In this document: positions 58,001 through 64,000 of the stretch, in pieces | Numbering within the stretch: position 1 is the stretch's first letter | Layout of the letters: each line of letters starts with the position of its first letter | Assembly: GCA_048263775.1 (NCBI GenBank) | Contig: JBLXDU010000013.1 | Location: 43,367 to 107,366 of the forward strand | Direction: 5' to 3' | Length of the DNA stretch: 64,000 nucleotides | Source: UBA1479 sp048263775 | Lineage (GTDB): Bacteria > Pseudomonadota > Alphaproteobacteria > Rhodospirillales > Casp-alpha2 | Notes under the pieces: generated by a model | Told to the model about the DNA's origin: nothing | Databases searched by the model: none | The model's input: the letters and a program-made list of their open reading frames with translations, nothing else | Position numbers and translations under genes: made by a program

Positions 58001-61000
58001 GGAAAAGGCACTACAGGCCCATCTTGAAAAGCTCGAAGACATGGTCGCCGACCGCACCGTGGAGTTGACCCAGGAAATCGCCGAACGCCGGCGGGCCGAA
58101 GCAGATCTGCGCCGCTCAGAGGCGAACCTGCGCGCCATCCTGGAGAAAAGTCCCGTCGGCGTCGCCGTTGTCGCGCGCAACCCCCGTCGCCGGATGTTCG
58201 TCAACCAGAGCTTCCTCGACATGTTCGGCGCAGAGAGCGAGGAGGCTCTCAATGCGGTGCCCATGTCGGAAACGTACATGGATCCGCTGGACTTGGAACG
58301 ACTGAGCGCTCAGTTCGATGAAAAGGGCGCCATCGATGCGGCCGAGGTGCGCCGCCGGCGTCTGGATGGCCGTCAGATTTGGTTGTTGATGCATTCGCGC
58401 ATCGTCGAGTTCGAAGGCGAAACGGCGGCCTTGGTTTGGCACTACGACATCACCACCCGCAAAGAAGCCGAGGAAGCGCTGGCCCGGCAAGCGGAAACCC
58501 TTGAGCAGACGGTCGCAGAGCGGACCCGTGAATTGCAGACAAGCGAACAACTGCTTGGGTCGATTTTCGAACATCTGCCCGTGGCCGTCCTGATCAAGGA
58601 TTCCGAACTTCGTCTGGAAAGAACGAACCCGGTTTATGCTCAGTGGTATGGGATTGATTTCGAATCCAAGATCGGGAACCAGGAAACGCTCATAAGCGGC
58701 GAGCAGGCGGATGAAGAAGACATCAGCCATCGTCGGGCGCAAGAGCGGGAGGTTCTGGAAACCGGCGAAATTCGTACACGCGTAGCCGCGCACCGTTTTG
58801 CGGACGGGCGATATCATTCGTTGAAGGTTACCAAATTTCCGATCTTCGACAATCAGGGCAAGGCGTCACGGGTCGGCTCCGTCAGCATTGATCTGACCCA
58901 GGAGATCGAAGCTCGTCAAGCGCTTGAACGGCACGAGCGCCTGCTGCGCTCGCTGATCGACAACCTGCCGGTCAGCATCATCATGACCGACCGGAACGAG
59001 CGTTACAATTTGGTCAACCAAACCTTCTGCGATTGGTATGGTCTTGGCCAGGATGACGTCATTGGCAAGAGCATTCTAAATCTGGCCGAACGCCTGAATG
59101 TCGATGGCGCCGTCACCAGAGAACAGGAACTGATCGCGCGGACAAACGGCGAAACCCTGTCGCGGGAGGACGAACGTCAGTTCGCCGATGGTTCGACCCA
59201 TAACCTTCTGATCACCAAGTACCCGTTCCGCGATGAAACTGGCGAGGTGAACGGCGTGGTGTCCGTCAGTGTCGATCTGACGGACCTGCGGGATCGGGAA
59301 CGTCAGTTGTCGACCCTGGTTGAGAACGTTCCCGGGCTGGTGTTCCGCAGCGTCCGCAAGACCGACGGCAGCATCCATGTCGTATTCCTCAGCGAGGGGG
59401 TTGAGACGATTCTCGGCGAAGACGCGGCGACGGTCACGGCGCGTGTGAACGCCGGCGATCTTTCGATGTTCCATGCGGATTCCCGGGGCGAATACATCAC
59501 CGAATCGACGCGCTGCTTCAACGAAGGCAAACCCTTTGAGTTTACCTATCGGATGGTCAGGAAAGACGGCAGCCCGTGTTGGGTGCATGAACGCAGCAGG
59601 GCGATCCAGGCGCTGGATGATGGGTGGTTGGTCGAGGGCCTGATTCTCGATGTGACGGAACAGAAGCTCGCCGATGACGCTCTGCGCCAGAACCAGGCCT
59701 GGCTTCGGGCGTTCACCGATAACCTTCCGATCTATTTGAACCTCAAGGACGCTGAAGGCAGGTACGTTTTCGTTAATCGCCTGTTCGCGGATATCCGGCG
59801 CGATAAAAGCATCAATTTCGTCGGCAGAACGCCGTATGAGGCCCTTTCGGGAAGGGTGTCCGAGGATCTTCTTGAGGTGGACCGGGAGGTTCTGAGATCG
59901 GGAGAGGTCAAGGACTTTGAATCCCATGCCCGCAGCGAAGAGTTGAAGGGGCGGCTGCTGCGCTTCATTAAATTCCCGGTCCGCGACGACGAAGGGACGG
60001 TCATCGGCATCGGGACCGCGGCGATGGATATCACGGATCAGAAGATGGCGGAGAACGCCATCCGGGAAAGTGAAGCCAAGCTGCAGGCGATTACCCAGAA
60101 CGCGCCCATGCTGCTCAATCTCAAGGACAAGGAAGGGCGGTATCAGTTCGTCAACGACATCTATGCCCAATGGGTGCGCAAGCCCGTCGATGAAATCATC
60201 GGCAAGAAGGTCTCGGAGGTTTTTCCGAGCAGGCCCTTGGGCACAATCATCGAACAGGAAGCCAAGGTTTTGGCGACCGGCGAGCCTATCGAGTTCGAGG
60301 CCGCGGCGATGTCGGCGCAAGGTGACGGCGAGCGGATGATGCAGTACATCAAGTTCCCGGTGCGTGACGACAAGGGCGAGGTGTTCGGCATCGGTACGGC
60401 GATCATGGACGTTACCGACCGTAAGCGCGCCGACCTGGCCCTGAAGGAAAGCGAGGCCCGTTTCCGCGGCCTGTTCGAGAATGCACCCGCGGGGATCACC
60501 ATCAAGACGACGACCGGGCGATACCTGGCCATGAACAAAACCTTTCTGGATTGGAAAGGGTGGGATCTGGTTGACGTCGTGGGCCGCCGCTCGGCCGACA
60601 TGTTCGGCCCCGAAGTCGGCGCGCGCACCGACAAGGAAGATGCCAAGGTCATCGCCGGGCGCCAGCCCTTTATGAAAGAGGTCGTCATCAAGTGTGCCGA
60701 CGGCCGCAATCTGATCACGACCAATATCAAGGCACCGATGCTGACGCCGGATGGCCTGGTCACGGGCGTCTGTTCTTTCTATGTCGATGTATCCGAGATC
60801 CGCGAGATTGAAGCGCAACTGCAACAGGCGCAGAAGATGGAGGCCATCGGCCGTCTGGCCGGGGGCATCGCTCACGACTTCAACAATCTCCTGGGCGCCA
60901 TGATGGGCTTCAATGAATTCCTGATCGAAGATCTTCCGGAAGGTACGCCGCAGCATAATTTCGCCCAGCGCGTTGCCCGTGCCGGTGATCGGGCCAAGCA

Positions 61001-62036
61001 ACTGGTCAGCCAGATTCTGGCGTTCTCACGGGCTTCGCATGGCGAACAGAATGTTGTCGATCTGAACGCGATCGGCGAAGAGGCGACGACGCTCTTGTCC
61101 GGCACGCTGCCGGTAACGACCCGCGTGGTGTTTCATCCTTCGGATACGGAAGTCACCGCGATGACGAATGCCGGCCAGATGTCTCAGGTTCTGATGAACC
61201 TGGGTGTCAACGCCAACGATGCTTTCTCGGGCGTTGACGGTGTCATCAATATTGGCGTGGAACGTGTATCCGCGGGCTCGAAACTGCTGTCGGCCCACGA
61301 AGGTCCGGTCAAGACCACGCCCGAGGATTTCATGGAAATCCGGAAGATGGAGAGCGGTGTCTGGCAGGTGGTGGCGGGGGCGATCGATCCCGCTGCCGAT
61401 CATGTCATGATATATGTGGAAGACACGGGGCCAGGCATCGCGGAGCCTGTTCTCCGACGTCTTTTCGAGCCGTTCTTCACCACCAAGGAGGCAGGGAAGG
61501 GCACGGGTCTCGGCCTTCCCGTGGTGCATGGCATCGTCACCGCCCACCACGGCGCGATACGTGTTCAAACGTGCCTGGGCAAGGGCACGCGGTTCGAGGT
61601 CTTCCTGCCCTGTGCCGCATCCGGTTCAGACCGTGCGGCGGCGGACGAAGTTACCGAAAGGGTTGCGGGTCAGGGCATGATCCTGATCGTCGACGACGAA
61701 AGCGAGGTCGCGGACATGGTCTCGATCGGCCTGGAACGACTGGGCTATGAAGTCGGTGTCTGTTCCGGCGGCGATGAGGCGATCGAAGTGTTCGGCGATA
61801 CACCCGAACTGTGGCGGGCTGTGATTTCCGATCAGATCATGCCCGACATGCGCGGTATGGAGTTGATCCGGCGGATCAAGGAAATCCGCCCCGACGTCCC
61901 CTGCATCCTGTGTACCGGATACAGCGATACGCTAACGGAAGAAACGGCGCGGGCCGGTGGGGCGGACGCCTTCTTCCAAAAACCGGTCTCCGCCTCGCGC
62001 CTGGGGCGGGTTCTCGCTGATCTGCTGGGTGATTGA
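55017..62036 (+). CDS. Giant multi-PAS/GAF hybrid histidine kinase
   Basis: A 2339-residue sensor kinase, several times the usual size. By eye the order is PAS (25-141), GAF (142-305), PAS (305-431), GAF (435-610), then three PAS (615-991), a coiled coil, PAS (1031-1154), a coiled coil, and six more PAS (1178-1934). HisKA has GRLAGGIAHDFNNLLG (His near 1951), the ATPase domain (2045-2198) shows VEDTGPGIA and GKGTGLGLPVV, and a receiver (2222-2338) has LIVDDESE, VISDQIMPDM and FQKPVS. No transmembrane segment is visible, so it is cytoplasmic. Several PAS units share the NLPIxLxLKDxxGRY pattern, suggesting internal duplication. GGGAGGGG precedes the ATG. Its signals are unknown. Confidence 0.9.
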   Translation: MPRSPSDKSTSTRQASGLGDDSADADARVLDFARVSADWFWETDADDRFTFISDQVISLVGVQPVDCIGKSREELHGGIPQDATWAVYHKAIHAHEPFRDITFIMADPDGMTFPISISGMPVFDGGKFVGYRGTGRRASQGEVIEKLVRNIVGATSRAVGRDFLEQITQALWQELNVDRIFITRLADDGKTAESVVAIIDGEWADNVSYPIAGGPCEMVTRSTSLCVYPRDVADRFPDDHYLKDEGIEGYIGVPLFGANGQCLGLMVAMSGQPMILEDMHKLAFEFFAGRVAAELDRSLAEEELRRRDVLLSAIVDHIPHGLTVKDPDGRYMLVNKEFTRRYGISGEEVLGRSNKDRFPAWEASWAASRAQEKDVATSNQIIIREQDREFVDGSHHRLEIVKFPISDDGGRVIGVGALGVDITERDEWERDARDRERILKSYHKALDRIVASDEMASPDAGDAFALLTRVASETLGVERVSVWRAHPDLNHIQCLDLYQATSATHASGMILKRENFPQYFKALQQVEVIDAHDACSDPRTAEFTGEYLDEHGIASMLDAAIHVGDELKGVLCLEHVGEQREWSLEEQSLARSLAALTSLILARQEQQEAERARQSIEHRFSSVVNALPSSLSLKDKNQRYVFVNKIYEQNYGVRAEDVIGKRIEDLGLNTPEILASILAQDVAVLEQGQSFSGEATRIGRDGVERSALVSKFPVYDKDGNVELIATLWTDISEQMAVQKTLEDARARLRAITDNVPIMLSLKGLDGYYLEGNAGFARWHGLGVREIAGLRSTDLVNAGRAKVVEALDQRVIETGEVVVEESVSELQRRPDGKPTIFRMIKFPVYDAEGNIMAVGTAMTDITEQKLAQRALEETQARLVAITDNVPIMLSLKDKNGAYQHCNLKFAEWHGCKLEQIIGKASRDLLPPEQAQIVEKVDQEVIKTGEVQVFETDTVFDHTKDGMRIALRQFKFPIRDSAGAITGIGTAILDITDERRAEKALQAHLEKLEDMVADRTVELTQEIAERRRAEADLRRSEANLRAILEKSPVGVAVVARNPRRRMFVNQSFLDMFGAESEEALNAVPMSETYMDPLDLERLSAQFDEKGAIDAAEVRRRRLDGRQIWLLMHSRIVEFEGETAALVWHYDITTRKEAEEALARQAETLEQTVAERTRELQTSEQLLGSIFEHLPVAVLIKDSELRLERTNPVYAQWYGIDFESKIGNQETLISGEQADEEDISHRRAQEREVLETGEIRTRVAAHRFADGRYHSLKVTKFPIFDNQGKASRVGSVSIDLTQEIEARQALERHERLLRSLIDNLPVSIIMTDRNERYNLVNQTFCDWYGLGQDDVIGKSILNLAERLNVDGAVTREQELIARTNGETLSREDERQFADGSTHNLLITKYPFRDETGEVNGVVSVSVDLTDLRDRERQLSTLVENVPGLVFRSVRKTDGSIHVVFLSEGVETILGEDAATVTARVNAGDLSMFHADSRGEYITESTRCFNEGKPFEFTYRMVRKDGSPCWVHERSRAIQALDDGWLVEGLILDVTEQKLADDALRQNQAWLRAFTDNLPIYLNLKDAEGRYVFVNRLFADIRRDKSINFVGRTPYEALSGRVSEDLLEVDREVLRSGEVKDFESHARSEELKGRLLRFIKFPVRDDEGTVIGIGTAAMDITDQKMAENAIRESEAKLQAITQNAPMLLNLKDKEGRYQFVNDIYAQWVRKPVDEIIGKKVSEVFPSRPLGTIIEQEAKVLATGEPIEFEAAAMSAQGDGERMMQYIKFPVRDDKGEVFGIGTAIMDVTDRKRADLALKESEARFRGLFENAPAGITIKTTTGRYLAMNKTFLDWKGWDLVDVVGRRSADMFGPEVGARTDKEDAKVIAGRQPFMKEVVIKCADGRNLITTNIKAPMLTPDGLVTGVCSFYVDVSEIREIEAQLQQAQKMEAIGRLAGGIAHDFNNLLGAMMGFNEFLIEDLPEGTPQHNFAQRVARAGDRAKQLVSQILAFSRASHGEQNVVDLNAIGEEATTLLSGTLPVTTRVVFHPSDTEVTAMTNAGQMSQVLMNLGVNANDAFSGVDGVINIGVERVSAGSKLLSAHEGPVKTTPEDFMEIRKMESGVWQVVAGAIDPAADHVMIYVEDTGPGIAEPVLRRLFEPFFTTKEAGKGTGLGLPVVHGIVTAHHGAIRVQTCLGKGTRFEVFLPCAASGSDRAAADEVTERVAGQGMILIVDDESEVADMVSIGLERLGYEVGVCSGGDEAIEVFGDTPELWRAVISDQIMPDMRGMELIRRIKEIRPDVPCILCTGYSDTLTEETARAGGADAFFQKPVSASRLGRVLADLLGD

Positions 62037-62137
62037 GCGACTGCGGCCTGCGTATACCAAAGCATGGTGTGTGCAGCATCACGAGTTTACCGACACATAC
62101 TGAATTTCTGACCCATACCTCCTTTGGTCAGCAGGAT

Positions 62138-62152
62138 TGGCATTGAAATTGC
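62138..62152 (+). promoter_or_regulatory. Sigma-54-like promoter before the chemoreceptor
   Basis: TGGCA-N6-TTGC (62138-62142 and 62149-62152) matches the -24/-12 spacing of sigma-54 promoters (TGGCACG-N4-TTGC) with substitutions in the CG. It lies 85 bases before the ATG of the methyl-accepting protein. No enhancer-binding regulator is seen nearby. Confidence 0.45.
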
Positions 62153-62236
62153 GGCATGCTTCTTGCTTGTTCTGCACCTATCGGATGTGACCGCTTACGC
62201 AGGGTGGTGTGGATTAAAACAAGAAACGAGGAATGC

Positions 62237-64000
62237 ATGATGTCGAAACACTCACAAATTGAAGTGAACGGTGATGATATGGTTGTGGCCAAGACGCTGT
62301 TCGGCAAATTCACGATCGCACAGCGCGTCAGCGCCATTGTTATTCTGGGCGTCACCGCCATGGCCGTGTTCGGCGGCATTCAGTTCTACGGGAAGTCGAA
62401 GATCACCCAGGCGATTCAGTCCAACACTGATTACAACGCCCTGGCAATGGGCAGTCAGGAAATTCAGGCGCTATCCCTGCAGATGCGCCGCGCGGAAAAG
62501 GATTTCCTTTTGCGCCGCGATACAAAGTATGCAGACCTCTACAAGAGCAACGTCGCCAAGCTTAAATCCGTCCTGAACAAGGTGCGTCAGGAGCCCGTGG
62601 CGGCAGCCAAATCCGAAACCCTGGCCCGTTTGGAGGGTGCGATTGATGCCCATGCAAGGCAGTTCGCGATGGTTGTTTCCCAGGCCCAGGACCTGGGGCT
62701 GGACGAGAAGGTTGGTCTACAGGGCAAGCTGCGTACTGCCGTGCATGCGGTCGAGACGAAACTGAAGGAAGCAAATCTGGACGGTCTCACCGTGAAGATG
62801 CTGATGATGCGGCGTCACGAAAAGGATTTCATGCTACGCGGTGCTGAAAAATACATCAGCAGAGTGGCGAAACGGCAGGCAGAATTTCTTGAAATGCTGC
62901 CGGCAGCACCGCTGTCCGATAGTGCTAAGGCGGAAATTTCCGGGCTTCTCGATGTCTATGTGACCGCGTTCAATGCCTTCGCCAAATTGTCCGTTGAAAA
63001 CGGTGCGGCGATCAAAGAGCTGAGCAATATCTACAAGATCGTGACACCGGCCGTCGAGGAACTGGTTGCGTTTGGTGAGCAGGGTGCAGAGAGCGCCCTT
63101 ACCGGCATGGATTCAACACAGAGGTCCATGGGGATTTTGATGATGATCGGCGCCGCCGTGAGCTTCGTCGTCTTCGTTGCTGCGGGTGCGGTTGTCGCGA
63201 TGAGCATTACCCGCCCCGTGAAAGCGGTCACCAAGGCTACGGAAACCCTGGCTGAAGGTGATTGGACCGTCCAGGTTCCGGCCCTTGAAAACAAGGACGA
63301 GATTGGCGCCGTTGCGCGCGCTCTTCAGGTGTTCAAGGAGAACCTGATCAAGGCCAAGAATCTTGAAGAAGCGCAGCGTCAGGAACAGGTGCGTCAGGTT
63401 GAGCGCGCGGAGAAGCTTGCGTCCCTGACGTCGACTTTCGATGCGACGGTGAACGAAGTGCTCGGTGTGGTGTCATCGGCCTCGACGGAACTGCAGGCGA
63501 CGGCAACCAGCATGCGCGGCACGGCGGAAACCACGACCCGTCAGTCGTCTTCCGTGGCGGCGGCCTGCGAACAGACGGCGGCCAACGTGCAGACCGTGGC
63601 GACGGCAACGGATGAGTTGACCGCATCGGTGCGCGAGATCACCCAGCAGATGGCGCGGTCCTCGCAAAAGGCCGGTCAGGCGGTAAGCGAGGCCGATCAG
63701 GTCCAGGACAAGGTCGATGGCCTTGTGGCAGCGGCGGAGGCAATTAGTCAGGTGGTGGAACTGATCAACGAGATCGCCGAGAAGACCAACCTGCTGTCGC
63801 TCAACGCGACCATCGAGGCGGCGCGCGCCGGCGAAGCCGGCAAGGGCTTTGCAGTGGTGGCGTCGGAGGTAAAGAACCTGGCGACACAGACCAAGCGGTC
63901 GACCGAGGAAGTGGCGGCCCATGTCGCCAAGATCCAGTCGACGACGGGCGAGGCGGCGAGCGCCATCAACGTGATCAAGGCAACCATCGCCGAGGTCAAC
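62237..64000 (+). CDS. Methyl-accepting chemotaxis protein (3' end beyond the window)
   Basis: A chemoreceptor open to the window edge (about 588 codons visible). It has a short cytosolic N terminus, a first membrane span at about 30-50, and a long periplasmic helical domain (about 50-290) with EKDFLLRRDTKYADLYK and HEKDFMLRGAEKYI, the repeated E-K-D-F-x-L-R pattern of the HBM (helical bimodular) sensor type. The second span is at about 297-324 (GAAVSFVVFVAAGAVVAMSI), then HAMP (TRPVKAVTKATETLAEGDW) and the signalling hairpin EIAEKTNLLSLNATIEAARAGE. GAGGA precedes ATG 62237; ATG 62240 is also possible. It should control CheA and bind small acids, as HBM receptors often do; the ligand is unknown. 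Confidence 0.9.
   Translation, partial: MMSKHSQIEVNGDDMVVAKTLFGKFTIAQRVSAIVILGVTAMAVFGGIQFYGKSKITQAIQSNTDYNALAMGSQEIQALSLQMRRAEKDFLLRRDTKYADLYKSNVAKLKSVLNKVRQEPVAAAKSETLARLEGAIDAHARQFAMVVSQAQDLGLDEKVGLQGKLRTAVHAVETKLKEANLDGLTVKMLMMRRHEKDFMLRGAEKYISRVAKRQAEFLEMLPAAPLSDSAKAEISGLLDVYVTAFNAFAKLSVENGAAIKELSNIYKIVTPAVEELVAFGEQGAESALTGMDSTQRSMGILMMIGAAVSFVVFVAAGAVVAMSITRPVKAVTKATETLAEGDWTVQVPALENKDEIGAVARALQVFKENLIKAKNLEEAQRQEQVRQVERAEKLASLTSTFDATVNEVLGVVSSASTELQATATSMRGTAETTTRQSSSVAAACEQTAANVQTVATATDELTASVREITQQMARSSQKAGQAVSEADQVQDKVDGLVAAAEAISQVVELINEIAEKTNLLSLNATIEAARAGEAGKGFAVVASEVKNLATQTKRSTEEVAAHVAKIQSTTGEAASAINVIKATIAEVN

Noticed and set aside
59076..61001. 641-codon minus-strand frame inside the giant kinase
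   Set aside because: Antisense shadow; the plus-strand PAS and kinase motifs are intact throughout.

Overview
The window is GC-rich, densely packed bacterial DNA from a probable alphaproteobacterium, most likely Rhodospirillales-like. This rests on the gene set: RpoD with a large acidic insert next to dnaG and a CAU tRNA, glutathione-dependent formaldehyde oxidation, a ferredoxin-dependent 2-oxoglutarate oxidoreductase, MaoC/CaiB/acyl-CoA genes and many PAS sensors. No 16S gene is present, so the placement is inference. I see no insertion sequence, prophage, integrase or CRISPR array.

Layout. 1-1.6 kb: end of korA and all of korB, convergent with a NicO-type nickel/cobalt permease. 2.4-4.3 kb: an SDR enzyme divergent from an AraC regulator. 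4.5-6.8 kb: a large secreted protein with four Cys-rich repeats and a C-terminal ricin-like lectin domain. 6.9-11.4 kb: a sulfonate/nitrate/taurine-type ABC importer with a trailing alpha/beta hydrolase, divergent from a LysR regulator. 11.5-14.3 kb: a quinol-type nitric oxide reductase, with an FNR/NnrR-like box far upstream. 14.3-19.2 kb: tRNA(CAU), rpoD, dnaG and a YqeY protein on the minus strand. 19.3-24.4 kb: carA, carB and greA on the plus strand behind a good sigma-70-type promoter. 24.5-26.3 kb: a radical SAM protein followed by a metallophosphoesterase lacking the usual first metal motif. 26.5-27 kb: tRNA-Gly(CCC) and a probable non-coding RNA. 27-30.3 kb: a formaldehyde-detoxification operon (class III alcohol dehydrogenase, TPR protein, MaoC protein, S-formylglutathione hydrolase). 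30.4-30.7 kb: a 35-residue membrane peptide followed by a C-rich-loop small RNA. 30.9-34.3 kb: a giant RTX protein.

34.4-52.2 kb is mixed metabolism: PhyH and TauD dioxygenases, a CoA-transferase/acyl-CoA dehydrogenase pair, MsrB, a GNAT-C39 protein overlapping a RimK-like ATP-grasp ligase, two GST-like proteins flanking a CBS protein, an ankyrin protein, a PAS protein, an ArsR/ArsP pair with a near-perfect operator palindrome, SodC, two SDR enzymes, SerA and a secreted thioredoxin-fold protein. 52.5-64 kb is a signalling block: a CheY-like receiver, a small coiled-coil protein, a degenerate GGDEF-EAL protein, a 2339-residue hybrid histidine kinase with about 12 PAS and 2 GAF domains, and a chemoreceptor that runs off the window behind a sigma-54-like promoter.

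The least explained items are the secreted Cys-repeat/lectin protein, the GNAT-C39/RimK pair, the two candidate small RNAs with C-rich anti-Shine-Dalgarno-like loops, the radical SAM/metallophosphoesterase pair and the signalling block. All functions are read from sequence motifs by eye; no database search was possible.
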